From Paraphoma chrysanthemicola (lineage: Eukaryota; Ascomycota; Dothideomycetes; Pleosporales; Phaeosphaeriaceae): a stretch of 64,000 nt of DNA. Below are positions 1 to 11,841 of the stretch, in pieces. Where the stretch lies: contig JAGMWG010000006.1 of NCBI GenBank assembly GCA_020744225.1, positions 1,674,001 through 1,738,000 of the forward strand. Direction: 5' to 3'. Numbering within the stretch: position 1 is the first letter of the stretch; each line of letters opens with the position of its first letter. The position numbers and the translations under genes are program-made. The notes below the pieces were generated by a model that was given only the letters and a program-made list of their open reading frames with translations, had not been told where the DNA came from and did not search any database.

Positions 1-78
1 ACCCCGCAAGGCAAACTCAGCCTCATCGACAAGCAACCATCATTGATCACGATACTTCATGCGCTGCCTGAGGAATAA
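1..78 (+). CDS. Possible C-terminal end of a gene running off the left edge
   Basis: The first 78 bases read open in frame 1 (25 codons) and end at TAA 76-78. The peptide is leucine/isoleucine rich and ends in two glutamates, which is compatible with the end of a real protein. It is too short to assign to a family. It could equally be chance; the rest of the gene would lie to the left of the window. Confidence 0.25.
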   Translation, partial: TPQGKLSLIDKQPSLITILHALPEE

Positions 79-669
79 GCTCCAGAAGTACATCTGCTTT
101 GCAGCAAACAAGTCATGTACATACTGCGTGCAACCATCCTGGCAAGTGAGGCAGGCGCTGTTGGAACTAAGTGGTGCGACTCCGAGTTGTGTCAGATGAG
201 GCAAGTACAAACGACAACATTTGCTGCATGTGTTGGAGCTGGAATAGTAGAGGGCTCAGGGTTGTTGCATCAAGTGTGAGAAGGGGAATGGTGTTGTGAG
301 GGACGACAATTGCGATGGCAGTAGTGCGCGGTTTTACGTTGGCATTGTGGTGCTTAGGGAAGAGCGACTAACCGCTATATGGCGTGAGCGCATCGCGAAT
401 GGATGCAAGCACACCCTGATCCAGAATCTGGGATAACTGTTACAGCGTGTCGGTCTTCAGTAGGCTGAAAAGTGCAAAGTGCGTTCCGAGGTGTGTGCAA
501 GGGTCTCCAGAAGGGTCCTTCAGAAACATCCACGTGAAGTACCTAGCGCGGCACATATTATGTAACTTTCGTCATTCCAAATCTTACGTATCACTTCGAA
601 CAAGAAACAGAAGTTCATGAATATATAAATTTCGTTATTCGCGAATGTATCATCAATGGTATTCCTTTT
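79..669. other. Intergenic, nothing recognised
   Basis: No convincing reading frame, RNA gene or repeat is visible. It contains the 3' flank of the esterase gene to its right. Confidence 0.5.
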
Positions 670-2052
670 TCAACTGCGCGTCTCCTCAATCGGCACCTTA
701 CTCGAATCCACACTCTTGTGATAGTGTCTACACGCCAATTCTCCGTGATCACTCTCGTCTCCATCGTCTTCGATCTGGAACATGCGTTTTAATTCTCTGC
801 ATGCGACCATGTACTGCTCTCGTGCGCCGGGGCTCTCCCGTAACGGGTTTGGGGCTTTATCCCACCCTATAAAAAAGTCAGCGCAACTCATTTCAATGGA
901 CAAGAGAAGCTACTCACCATGGGGGACTCCATCTATGCGATGATAATGTACTCGCTTGCCAAGGTCCTTTTGAAGGCGGTCACGGAACCGTTCACCCTCA
1001 GCAAGCAACATGTCCCATTCACAGCAGAACAGGACGATATCATCCGGCAGCGCCTCCAACATACGCGTTGGCGCAACACCAGGACTCAGCCAAGGATGTG
1101 CGAGATCCAAAGATGGCGGTTGAAGGTATGAGTCGTCGAAAAGCTCCGTAAACACCGCGGGAAGTTGTTGATCCGTCCGAGAACATGTCGCCCGGCGCTG
1201 CGCACGCGTCTGTGTATAATCCGTCGGCGGATAAAACGACACAATGCCGCGAATCTTAACTACAGCGCTGGAGCCCTCGGTCATGACCGACACTGCGCCA
1301 TTCGCCGAATTGTCTTTGTACGAGGATATGAGGGAGAGCGAGGACGCGCCAGTCTGGCGGAGCATAGCGATGCGATCGAGGCGAGACTTTTGCCGCACGA
1401 GAGGTAGCCGCGAGCTGTTCGGTGTATCGGGTGACAAGAATGTTGCTGGGGGTGGTTTGACCACGGCTTCTGGGACGTTGCCTGCGCGGCCGTCGATGAT
1501 AGGCGCGCCGGACGGTGTTCGATCGAAGAGTTCGCCCTGCAGACATAGCGGGACCGTGAAGCTCATGTTTCCTCCAGACGAAAAGCCCGAGACTGCGAAG
1601 CGGTCGGGGTCGAGCATGAGCTCGTCGGCATTTTGCGCCAGGTACAATATCGCATCGGCGCCGTCCTCGACTGCTGTCGGAAATGGTAGCTCGGGCGCAA
1701 GTCGGTAGTCGACGCTCACGACGACTGCTCCAACTTGCTCGACGACGACGCCACACCAGCGCGCATCGTCTTTGGCCGTTCCGAGCACGAAGCCTCCTCC
1801 ATGGAAATTGACCACAACAGGGTATCTCTTATTTCCCTTGAGTTTCTTCTGCCTCCTGTAGTCTTTGGGTACGTAGAAGTTGAGCTTGAATTTGCCCTTC
1901 AAGGGTGAGACGGTCGCGTCAATGTCTCTGTAGAAAGCGGGCTTCGGTGGTCGTGGTCGCGCTAGCTTATGCAGCATCATTCCGATACCCATAAGCACGC
2001 GCCAGAACTGCGCTTGAACGTGCAGCATCCATCGCGGGCGTTCTCCAGGCAT
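670..2052 (-). CDS. Alpha/beta hydrolase fold-3 esterase/lipase (HSL/arylacetamide deacetylase type)
   Basis: Two exons on the minus strand, 2052-918 and 866-670, with a 51-nt intron (GTGAGT...TATAG), give 443 residues. The oxyanion-hole motif HGGGF lies near residue 84 and the nucleophile elbow GFSSG near 156-160 (predicted Ser158). The acid region is the EWD of the C-terminal half. The catalytic His is in HGWD, and that motif is only complete when the intron is removed, which confirms the splice. The start is the first ATG of the open frame (ACAATGCCTGG context); the frame stays open upstream without an ATG, so a further 5' exon cannot be excluded. Family members hydrolyse short-chain esters of xenobiotics or lipids; the substrate here is unknown. 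No signal peptide is evident, but hydrophobic residues near the N-terminus could associate it with ER membranes. Confidence 0.85.
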
Positions 2053-2824
2053 TGTGTCGAAAGAGTTGAGCGCTGTGATCGCTGGAAAATGTTGGGCTAT
2101 GATATGCGCGCCATTGGGCGGCGAAAGGGAGAGCTGAATGGGGGGCTCAGCTGGTGGCAACTGTGACAGGGGATGATAGCAAAAGTTTGCGACAATGATC
2201 GCAATATGCTTAGTGAATATTTGACAATGAACAGTGGCCCGAGTCTTGCGTTAGTCGCGCGCAGATATCGATCTGAGACAGGCGGGCTGCACGAGTTTCT
2301 GATAGGCAATGACGTAGCCCTTGAGATAGGCGTGATTGGATCACCATTTCATCAGCGGCTCGCCAAGCCAGCCTCCGCTTTAGCAAGCCTCGCGCATCAT
2401 CGATCATGGGGTCGTCCTTCCCAGAGACGAGATGCCAGCAATTATTGACACGTGGGAACAAGCTGTGGTTGGAGCAGCATGAATTCATGCTGCCCGCTAA
2501 CAAATTGATTGGAGGACGCGACAAGTGACACGATCCATACTCATGGAAGGACAATACAAGCATGGTGACCCCGGACTAGATCGTCCACCATACCGCAAAC
2601 CAGACCCCCAGTTGCGTATACAAGGAAAGCAAGCCAAAAGGGTATAGGGCTGCTCAAGTCCTCAGTGCGCCAGACGCTCACCTATTGATGCTGCCATGAA
2701 CCGTATAATGCAAATGCAGAGTGTACACGCTGATAAGAAGCCAACAACGAAGTCGATAGACCCATGTAAAACGCCAGGAAAGGAGCACGCAGATATGACA
2801 GAAGAGACCAAGCGCGCAGGTGCC
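2053..2824. other. Intergenic between two minus-strand genes
   Basis: Holds the promoter side of the esterase and the 3' flank of the next gene. Short open frames on both strands lack any recognisable motif. Nothing else seen. Confidence 0.5.
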
Positions 2825-3391
2825 TCAATCGGTTCGGTCGACGAAGTAGTAGTCTTCGTCCTCAGGAGCAACGTTGCTCTTCTTGGGGAGCGGCGACAGA
2901 ACCTCGGTATCCACGTCCAGAACCTCGTACTCGTTCTTGATCAGCTTATCGGTTTCCTTGATCTCGTATCGCTCGATAGCCTTCTCGAGGGCGTGGTTCA
3001 GGATCTGGCTGCCATGGCTCGGTCCACGCGCAGCGTCGAAGGAGTATGCAACCTCGGCATCAGGCGCAGGAGCGGTTGATGGGTGCTCGATTTCCTCGTC
3101 GGCGGACGAATCGCCGCTAGCGTAAGCCATGTCCTTGTGGAGGGCAGTATGAGCCTTCATGTGGCCGGGATAAGACGACCTGCACCAGTCAATATGTCGA
3201 GAGATACGTTCATATCGCAGTGAAACATACTTGACATGAGGGTAGACGCGAGCAGGGCGCGGCCGAGCATCTTCCTCGCGTCGTCCAGGGCCGAATGAGT
3301 GTCCATGGGCCCATTTCACCCTACTGTTCTTGTCGCGGTTGAACTCCTTGGCGTCGGCGCGGAGGTCACCGGTGTAGGTCTGCTCGGACAT
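2825..3391 (-). CDS. Conserved-looking hypothetical protein, 171 aa
   Basis: Two exons, 3391-3231 and 3179-2825, are joined across a 51-nt intron (GTATGT...TGCAG). The ATG at 3391 is in a strong context (AACACCATGTCC), so it was preferred over the longer open frame, whose first codon is GTG. The protein starts MSEQTYTGDL, has a charged N-terminal third, a Ser/Asp/Glu-rich middle, and an acidic tail ending EDEDYYFVDRTD. No signal peptide, membrane helix or known domain is visible. It looks soluble. I do not recognise the family. The clean intron and the charged composition argue that it is a real gene. Confidence 0.65.
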   Translation of the reverse strand: MSEQTYTGDLRADAKEFNRDKNSRVKWAHGHSFGPGRREEDARPRPARVYPHVKYVSLRYERISRHIDWCRSSYPGHMKAHTALHKDMAYASGDSSADEEIEHPSTAPAPDAEVAYSFDAARGPSHGSQILNHALEKAIERYEIKETDKLIKNEYEVLDVDTEVLSPLPKKSNVAPEDEDYYFVDRTD

Positions 3392-4435
3392 GGTGTTTTC
3401 GAGCCGGACTAATCGGGTATCTTCAAGGTTCACTGTGGAGGTGGGATACTGGCTGGGTAGAGAGGACGTGAAGTAACCGGATCTGTGATGATGTAGGTAA
3501 TAGGTAAGAGTTGTTGTAGGAAGGAGACAGAGAGCGAGTGACGAAACAATCTAGGCAAGGCAATAGGCAATAATAAGCTCGAAAGTGAGAAGGCGTGACT
3601 GGTCACTCGCGGCTGTTGTGAATGACTCTACTGGGTGACTCAAATGAGGCCTGAGCTGTGGCAGGTAGCAGGGTGGCTATGCAATAGATGATACGGAATT
3701 TGCTTATGAAAGCGCGTAGACCAAGTCGCTAGGTGGGAACCTCCGCCCTTTATGAGCTCAAAGGTGTAGGCGCGTCCCCGCATCCTTTGTTGTGGTCCTG
3801 ATAAGGAGCTGGGAGGTAGTATGACCAAGTTCCGAAGCGCCTCGGCCTCGCCCCAGCCGAATCACATCCGCGCTGACGCACTGGCGACCTTTGCCCATGA
3901 TGCCATCACTGTGTATCATGCGCCTTGCTGGCGAACGTGGACGTCTGAGACGCTGGTTGGATGTCTGGCTTGCTTGCGTGCGTGTTACGCTGAGGAGAGC
4001 ATGGGGTGCAGTGTAGGTTACTATTCGCGCAGGTACATACTCGCCTCGTATCCTTGACCCCACATCGGACCTCCACCTTCACACATGAGCAGTCGCGGCA
4101 GCCGTCACAGGATACTGGTCCGCTTTGCCGCAGCGTGTTAGATGAGCGCCTTTTAGCACGCAAGCTCGATAAGAACCCGGATTTGGCCGGGCATCAGCCT
4201 GCGCCCTTCTCGGCTAGAATCGTCATCTATCGACCAGCGTCGGCGACTATCTTGGAACAGCGGCTGGTGCGAACCCTCCACCCTACGCACCCCGTACCAT
4301 GGGCGAGGCCAACTTGGCCCATGCATGAGACTGTTGAGGTTGACACTTGCCCAGCATATTTGTCGATCAAATGTCATGGAGTGCTAACGTGGACCTTGCA
4401 TGTTGTTGACGAGGCATCGAGATTACGCCCGCTGT
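3392..4435. other. Intergenic with overlapping weak open frames
   Basis: Holds the upstream region of the 171-aa gene and possible 3' flank of the small gene that follows. Several open frames (for example 4006-4689 on the plus strand) have no domain and low-complexity Pro/Arg/His content typical of chance frames. Confidence 0.4.
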
Positions 4436-4831
4436 TCAAGTATGGTATGCGGCAACCTCTTCGTCCTCCTCGTCGCTGCTCTCAACGAGGCCAGCCTCGC
4501 TCGGCAGGACGTCTGGAAACCAGCCATACTTGGCCAAGTCTACCGTGTACTGCCCCATGGCATCCTCTCGGATGTCAACTCCCTCCCGGCGCAGCGCGTC
4601 TGCCTGGTGACTGGCAGCACTCGGTCCTCTTTGTCCCATGTCAACAATGTTCAAAAGGCAACCACATTCGGCCTTGGTCATGGTACTGACCTGGGGCTTA
4701 TGCCGCCTTTGGAGTTGATCACGCGCTGCCAAGGCACGTTGCCGCTGTGAAACGTAGAGCTCTTCTTGCTGCGATCGGTCGATGCCGATGGAAGGTGTTT
4801 GAGACAGACACCGACCTGTCTTTGACGTCAT
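4436..4831 (-). CDS. Possible small hypothetical protein, up to 131 aa
   Basis: An ATG-initiated open frame reads 131 codons without interruption. The second half looks protein-like: a region around AKYGWFPDVLPSEAG followed by a Ser/Asp/Glu-rich acidic tail. A second in-frame ATG about 50 codons in (ACCATGACC, better context) could be the true start. No family is recognised. A plus-strand open frame overlaps most of it, and one of the two must be a shadow; the acidic tail and ordered composition favour the minus strand. It is divergent from CWC26, so the two may share a promoter region. Confidence 0.35.
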   Translation of the reverse strand: MTSKTGRCLSQTPSIGIDRSQQEELYVSQRQRALAARDQLQRRHKPQVSTMTKAECGCLLNIVDMGQRGPSAASHQADALRREGVDIREDAMGQYTVDLAKYGWFPDVLPSEAGLVESSDEEDEEVAAYHT

Positions 4832-5452
4832 GCGTTAGTCGCATTGCTTTGGAATGTACAGTCTGGTTGTACCTCGGACGTTCAGCTGTAGACATGCAGT
4901 CAGTAACCCCTCACGGTCGCGCATGTGCTACAGAGGGTCGCTCACGCTTTCCTAGTAACCTTGCAATATGACCATATGACGTGACCTTGCCAGAAGGAAT
5001 CTGCGAAGTCAGTAAAGCACTTGAATGTTAGGTAGACCTCGTTGATTCTAGTCATCAACAATCTAGAGTAAAGACAGCAAAACGTACCCTGTCTAAAGTT
5101 AGCAATTTCCCACGAGGAAGAAAGAGTGTAGAAGATGTGTTCTGCTTTGCCGCGACTATGATTGACAACGTCACCTAGCCAAGTGTGCCCAAAGACAAAC
5201 AGCCACTTCTGATCCTAGCTTTACTTACTCTTGTACGGCCTCATAGACCGCGGTATACCACAGATGCACTTCTTCTGATCGTTCGCCTGGTGCCATGTTG
5301 CATAGTGAGTGACGTTTGCGGGGACGCGACGATCCAATGCGTCTGCAACGCCAAAACACGTGATTTCGGTCATGTGCGGAATATTCCGTTACCCAAGTCC
5401 GCGCGCAAGCTTCAACATTCACACATCGCACTGCCCCGACCATTCGCCAAGC
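4832..5452. promoter_or_regulatory. Divergent intergenic region upstream of CWC26
   Basis: About 620 bases separate the two divergent starts. No distinct element could be identified by eye. Confidence 0.35.
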
Positions 5453-6490
5453 ATGTCTCTAGCTGATTATCTGGCGAAGAACTATCTCACGGCCGACTCA
5501 GAGAAGAAATCGAAAAAGCGCAAGCGGAAGAACAAGGATGGCGGCCTCACAATCGACGACGACGACAATTTGGGTTGGAAAAAGGCCGCGGATGACAACG
5601 ACGAGGATGCGCCCATGATTGGTAGGCAGCTCCCGCACCCTCACTCCTACTGATACTGACAGTCGCGTCTAGTTGGCGGAGGAACCTTGAAGAAATCGAA
5701 GAAAAAGTCAAAGTCTGATGGCGCCGCAATTTGGACAGCCGTAGGCGTCGCCGCACCTTCCCACGCGCAACAAGTCGCGGCAGACGAAGCCGCCGCGAAT
5801 GCGATCATTGAATCAGCCACAGCCGATCGCGAAAAGGCTGCCCAGGCCGAGGACGAAGCGCCGGAGATGGTCGACACTGAGGGGATACTCAGAATGGAGT
5901 CGGGCGCAAAGGCTGGGTTGCAGACTGCAGCAGAAATGACGGCGGCAATGAACAAGAAGCAAGCGGACGAAAAGCGCCAAGCTGAAGAAGCGCTCAAAGA
6001 AATGGGGAGTGCAGCACAGGAAACAATCTACCGTGATGCAAGCGGACGTATCATTAACGTGGCAATGAAGCGGGCAGAAGCACGGAAAAAGGCTGAAGAA
6101 GAGGAGCGGAAACTGCTCGAAAAGGAGAAGGCAGCGAGAGGTGACGTCCAGAACGCTGAAGCTGCAAAAAGGAAACAACAGCTCCAAGACGCAAAGACCA
6201 TGACCATCGCACGATACGCCGACGACGAAGACCTCAACGACGAGCTGAAGGAGCGAGGCCATTGGAACGACCCAGCCTCGGGCTTTCTGCGCAAGAAGAA
6301 GGCAGGGCGAAGCATAACAGGCAAGCCGTTATATCAAGGTGCCTTTCAGCCAAACCGTTACGGCATACGTCCCGGGCATCGCTGGGACGGCGTGGACCGA
6401 GGGAATGGCTTTGAAAGCCAGTGGTTCAATTCACGAAATCGCAAAGCGAATGTCGAGAACCTGGAATACCAATGGCAACAAGACGAGTAG
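5453..6490 (+). CDS. CWC26: Pre-mRNA-splicing factor CWC26/BUD13
   Basis: Two exons, 5453-5621 and 5673-6490, with a 51-nt intron (GTAGGC...TCTAG), give 328 residues. The N-terminus MSLADYLAKNYL is the family signature, followed by lysine-rich stretches, a long Glu/Lys/Ala-rich predicted coiled coil (about residues 110-230), and the conserved C-terminal block RYGIRPGHRWDGVDRGNGFE. Bud13/Cwc26 is a subunit of the RES (retention and splicing) complex, with Snu17/Ist3 and Pml1. It binds the activated spliceosome and helps splicing of weak introns and nuclear retention of unspliced RNA. Nuclear. Length is normal for fungi. The start is the ATG immediately before the family N-terminus. Confidence 0.95.
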
Positions 6491-7304
6491 GCCTTTTGAA
6501 GTTTTGTTTACAAACTTCAGTTTGGACATTGCACTTTCACTATTGCATAGCGCGGCGTTTTGTACAGTCATGGGAATTGTCTCTGATTGTTTCGACAATC
6601 AACTCCTAGCACTTATCCCTGCCCTGATGGCTTCGACAGCTTATTCTAGCAGTTCGCAACACATATGTAAGCAGTAAATGACAGTGCTTACCGTTCTTAC
6701 TTTACACAAGGCCAAGCTCATCGCCTTGCATTATTTCATGAGGCACCTGCGAGAAGTCTACAGGGCGTAATGCAGTGCATCCCTTCCGCGGAGTGACCGT
6801 CTGTGGTTGCTGCATCGCCGCGCTGATGTGGAACGGAATTTCACGAAGATTGGAATGTCTTCCTCTGAATAGACATACATTCTACATCGCCACACATGAG
6901 ATGAAACACCTATACAATAAAACGTGAATTCAAACCCGGCAGAGTCATGAATATTGTCGCGAATGTTTCGTCGGTTGGTCCTGCCTCTATCGTGCTCGCA
7001 CGGATGATGGCTTGGCGCAGCTGCATTTTGTGGCACTTCTAGACATGCTCCTTCCAGCCAAATCAATGCAAACCCCACTTCAGCCGCACGCAACTCGGTG
7101 GCATCCTAACACCATGGGCTGCTGTCATCAACAAGGCGATCGCCTCTACATTCCTCACCTAACATCTGACGGACACTCGGTGGTCCGGGAGCATAGCGTG
7201 AGACACTAACATAAGCAACGCCGATCCCGAACCAGGGCGTAACAATTCGTGATTCCTTCTTAAAATCCCCAAAATTCGCAAAGGACGATACTCGCGACAC
7301 CAAA
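6491..7304. other. Intergenic, nothing recognised
   Basis: 3' flank of CWC26 and upstream region of the DUF3176 gene. No coding signal or repeat was seen. Confidence 0.5.
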
Positions 7305-9447
7305 ATGTCATACGGCCAGTCGTATGGTCCTGTATATCAACAAGAGCCAGTCTACCACCAGAACCAGATCTACCAGCCCAATCTCGCAGCGTACAGCAGT
7401 CAGAACGATTTCGAGCTCCACTCAGCAGCACCATCGTTCACAAGTTCGAAAAACGTTTACCAAGGTCAAGGAGGACCCGTTTCGAACGATGCAACAAGCG
7501 ATTACCACCGATTACTTCGAGAACCAGGGGAAGATGCAAAGTACACTTTATGGAGTCCTGGATTCTGGATTCAATTTCCATGGCTTGGCATTTTGTCGAT
7601 TTTGGGTATATTAGCCAGTACTTTCGCCTCTTCACGAACGGCGATCGTGCATTGTTGACTAGCGCAGGTACCGTTGCCAGCTTGGTGATCCTAGTCCGAA
7701 GTCATAGACAACCCTTGGAGGGGTGGGGTTTCGGCATCGCCCCTTCAGTGTACCTCTCCATTGCATCTGTGGTTGCCAATGGCTTGACGGCATACGCTCT
7801 TGCAAACGGCCTCGAAATTACCTTTTGGAGGTATGCTTTGCAGGGTCGCACGGTAGGTCGTCATCTACTTTCGCACACTTTGCGCTGACATCAACGAGCT
7901 CGCAGAACTCAATCAAAACTGGTTATGTGGACAGAATATGTACCACGCCTTCCTGCAAGGCTATCGTGCAGGCGGACGACTGACGGCTCTAGGTACGTCA
8001 ATCAATCTGTGGCATGTTAATACTCACATTCTGCAGCTTGCATCATGTCCGTCGTGGCTTTGCTTCGTGGACCCCTCTACCAAAGAGCGTCAAGTGTGGT
8101 CAGCGATATTGCTTACGAGTCTTCTGGTAATCTTCGACTATCAATTGCCACAAACTTACCTGAAGGGTACACGGGGCTTTCGCGAGACTCCCGAGCTTCT
8201 ATCCAGGAGATCGCTAGACTCACACCAGACTTTGCACAGATTATGCAGGCATACTCGTTGCGATCGAATGTGAGCATTGAGCATAGCAACTGTGGCACTG
8301 CCTGTTTCACGGGAATCAAGGTAGGAGTGGAAGTCACACATGTGAATGAATTGTCTGATGCATATTGTTAGGCTTTTGGGTTCAAGACTCAGTGTCGACA
8401 CGAGCAGCACTATCAAGACTTTCCCAGCTCTGGAGCAGCATCTGAAATACCGCTATTCTCATCCACAAGTACATTGTATCCCATCGGACAGCTGGACAAG
8501 AGCGGGAAGTTCTACGAGGATATGGGCATGAGGCTCAATGCAACTTACAAGATCCCTTTAATCGACGACGATAAATCGGTGGGCAAGGGCCTGATGAGGA
8601 CGCGATGGGAGTCACACATATGTGACTTGACAGGCGCAGTCGTCAGCTACAATGTTGTCTTGTCATCACAGGGCATAACTCGAGGTGTTGGTGATGAATC
8701 TGTTGTCAAAGATCTGTGGGTGCGCTCTCGCATACCTTCACTACAAAGCTGACTGGGCGCAGCGTCATGCCTGGCCCTGGAACATGGGGCCACAATAGCA
8801 ACATCGGCGGCTTCGAATACGCCGCCTCCTACCTCTTCACATCAAACGCCACATTCCACTTTGCCGGCGCCATCAGCAGCGCCACACTAACTGGCTCACT
8901 TGCGAACGAAGTCGTAAGCGGCGACGATGCGTGGAATCTGACCTTCTCCGACCCTATGAACGGCATGCTCGACACAATGCGCGAAATCGCGTTCCGAACA
9001 GCTGTTCGCGCTGGCAAAGACTACGCCAACGTCACAAACTCAACGCAGGAAGTCCAATACACTGGCCGATCAACACATTCCATCTACAACACCGACTTCC
9101 GCTACATGGCCGGCGCTGTCGTAGTCAGTATCCTCAGCGTCATTGCAATCGGCATCACATTCTACGGATGGTGGGAGCTCGGCCGAACAGTGTCGCTGAG
9201 TCCACTGGAAATTGCAAAGGCGTTTGACGCCCCATTGTTAGCGCATATCGGGAGTAATCTTGATTTGTCGCATAATAAGCATCTGGGATCGATTGCGACT
9301 GCAAGAGTACGGTATGGCGCCAAGATCAACGAGCAGGATTATTCAACGCAGTACACTGGTAGTCAGGTACATCAGCGGCGTAGACTGGTCATGGGTGTTG
9401 CGGGAGAGGTGAGGACGCCGACGGCGGGGGAGCCGTTTGGGAATTGA
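7305..9447 (+). CDS. DUF3176-like fungal membrane protein, 634 aa
   Basis: Six exons: 7305-7617, 7668-7852, 7899-7992, 8037-8320, 8372-8715, 8763-9447. All introns are 44-51 nt and all junctions keep phase. After a Gln/Tyr-rich N-terminal tail comes a transmembrane pair (around WLGILSILGILAS and the SVYLSIASVVANGL segment). The family-like stretch WRYALQGRTLAEL and then LRGPLYQRAS follow. A long extracytoplasmic region carries several N-glycosylation sites (NAT, NVT, NST). A last transmembrane helix (AGAVVVSILSVIAIGITFYGW) and a cytoplasmic tail close the protein. These features match the DUF3176 family, large in Pezizomycotina and of unknown function, probably at the plasma membrane. The third exon's acceptor (ACGAG at 7898) was chosen because it restores the conserved L-x-E-L stretch. 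Confidence 0.8.
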
Positions 9448-9945
9448 AGCGTCGAAATACAGTTTCAATAAATTAAAGTTATTCCAATTCAGCGTGCTCA
9501 CAGCTGCCTGCGCTGTTCGATGTTCATCAGCTGCCACAATAAACACCTTGCCCTCAGCGCCGATTCGTCGGCCATGAGTTAAGTCTTTTCCGCAAATCGA
9601 GCGCGGTGGGATTTTTGACGAATGGCGTCTGTGAAGTGCGTGGACGTAGTCTCATCATATAGGAAACCAACAGCAGCAGTGTGATGATTACTGAACTTGC
9701 CCTCTAGACCAGTTTGTGGATGTGATTTTCCTGGCAAGATCAAAACTTCTCTGGTCCACCCTCCAATTCCACACTCTTCTCATCTTCAACGTTCCGTCCA
9801 CGTGATTCTGTCTCTTTGCTGATTGGGCTCTTTGCTGTCTGGTCGGATTCTTTCTGTGTTCGTGAACTCCGCTTGTTTGTGAGGAATCAGCAATTCATGT
9901 CCTAGGTCTTCGCCTGACCCAGAACTTCATCGTGGACGTTTCTCC
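9448..9945. other. Intergenic between convergent genes
   Basis: About 500 bases with the 3' flanks of both neighbours. Nothing recognised. Confidence 0.5.
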
Positions 9946-11327
9946 TCATTCAAAGACATAGCCGCGAAGAAGTGCCCAGGCCATGTCAACATTGTGCTCC
10001 TTGAAAACTGCGACGACTCGCTCCATGTTCGCTTGTGCTGTCTCGACTGATGGAACCGAATCTTTTCGCACGACACAATCTTCCCACACCGCTTCAACCT
10101 TCCGTAGGTGCACATATCTACTGTATTCTGTTGTTGCAAACCGCTCGAGATACTGGATGATGTTCCATGCGCAAGCTGTAATCCTCAAGCTTTGCATGTT
10201 TGGTGGGAAGGCCAGAAGCGTAGATGGACCAGACTTGCTAGGGCGGTTGAAGAGGGCATGAGATGGGATCTCAAAATGCTTGATGGCAATCATACTGCCA
10301 ATGTTGAGGCGGTCGAGTCGCAACTCGTCGTCTCTTCCAACAATTCTAGCTTTCAGATCCAGTGGCCCATTATTATACGCCTCAAGCTCGGCTTTCGGGA
10401 TGCGCAAAGACTCTCTCAATGCATCGATGTGGCCATCGTAGCCTTCAAATTGCTGGCTTGGTATTGGGTGCTTGAGTTGAGGCGGTCGAGTCGCAACTCG
10501 TCGTCTCTTCCAACAATTCTAGCTTTCAGATCCAGTGGCCCATTATTATACGCCTCAAGCTCGGCTTTCGGGATGCGCAAAGACTCTCTCAATGCATCGA
10601 TGTGGCCATCGTAGCCTTCAAATTGCTGGCTTGGTATTGGGTGCTTGAGTTGAGGCGAGGGCTGGCCATTTTCCAACCGGACTCTCAGTTTCCTGGAACG
10701 GATGCGAAATTGCACGAGTCGCGGAAGCGTCTGACTCAAGAGGTGAGACGCATATCTCGACATGCCGTTCTCATGAAGGCCCATTGGGCGAGCCATGTCA
10801 CTCGCAATCTGGTAGTCGAGTGTCAAAGACCTGATGTTCGACGTGAGGAGAACAAGAGCGGCAATATCGACAAAGGTCCCGTCCATACCGGGTCCTGTGA
10901 TCCATTGGGTACAGTCATTGCCAAAGCCGTGCGTTCTTAGGATGGCCATACAGCGACGGCGTGCGTCCCGCGTGTTCTCGGCGGCGCTGGCCACTGCCAT
11001 CCGGGATCTGTAGTCGTACTGCTCCCAGTTCAGTAGTCTTTCCTCCTCAGCTCCAGTGCACTGTATCCTCAATCGGGCGATCTTCGAGGCCAATGCCGGG
11101 TTTTCTAAGATTCGTGCAACCAGCAGATGAGCACGTGCCGGAGTGATTGTTGGTGAGTAGTACAGTTCGACTCCGGCGAATGCAGCAAAACGCCGATTCA
11201 CGAGAAACAAGTTGAGTAGTGCCGCCTGTCGGTCCCACTCGTCCAGACAACCCAGTATACATAACAGAACCTCATCCGGGAGGGCTATCAGATTTGTTGG
11301 CTCCATGGCGTCGTGAAAGAGCCTCAT
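9946..11327 (-). pseudogene. F-box protein gene broken by a 173-bp tandem duplication
   Basis: The minus-strand frame from ATG 11327 starts with an F-box (LIALPDEVLLCILGCLDEWDRQ...), the domain that docks to Skp1 in SCF ubiquitin ligases, then a poorly conserved C-terminal part. The intact frame stops early at 10416 after 303 codons. The sequence 10304-10476 is repeated perfectly at 10477-10649, and 173 is not a multiple of three. Taking out one copy makes one uninterrupted frame of 402 residues down to the stop at 9946. The 3' portion (about 9946-10419) is otherwise open and clean, so the break looks very recent. It may be a true frameshift, a truncated but expressed F-box protein, or an assembly artefact. 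The substrate of the F-box protein cannot be predicted. Confidence 0.8.
10304..10649. repeat. Perfect 2 x 173-bp direct tandem duplication
   Basis: Copy 1 is 10304-10476 and copy 2 is 10477-10649; I compared them base by base and found no difference. The 8-mer ttgaggcg begins each copy and also begins the sequence right after copy 2 (10650), so the duplication is bounded by 8 bp of microhomology, as expected for replication slippage or microhomology-mediated repair. Confidence 0.95.
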
Positions 11328-11841
11328 CGGGAGAGAGTTGAACGAAAATGCTCACCCTGTAGGCAGCAGCGAGACGATCTTAAGGACTTTTGACGAGCAC
11401 AAATTGAATCTGATGTGAAGATGTAGCATCGATATTGACATCCATGAGAATGAGTCCAGGACTTGGAATTGACTTTATGCCATGTGAGAAGTTTCGTGTC
11501 CTCTGAAGTCACCGTGGCCTGATCTGTGCTAGCCTCCGTATTGGGTTAGTCGACTTTGGGGGACAATTCCTTGGACACCAAAACAATATGGGCCTCACCA
11601 TTCAGCCTGAAATTAGTCGAGGCGCAGTCATGCGCCTCAGGTAGCGAAGGCGATTTGACTTGTAGGCACTTTGAAGTGCTGCCTAAAGCGAACAATGATG
11701 CGCTTGACGAATCCCTGCAGCGGGGCCAACAGCACTGCGGCGTGGCAGCATACCACTCACCTCAATTATCAAGTGGAGCAGGACCTTCCTACCCTCTACA
11801 TGGTCTCTCGCGAGTAAAAATAACACCACATCATATTGACC
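11328..11841. promoter_or_regulatory. Divergent intergenic region
   Basis: Separates the F-box gene from the first ASKHA gene. No specific element recognised. Confidence 0.4.

Noticed and set aside
4006..4689. 227-codon plus-strand open frame
   Set aside because: No domain, Pro/Arg/His/Trp-rich composition typical of a shadow frame, and it overlaps a more protein-like minus-strand frame.
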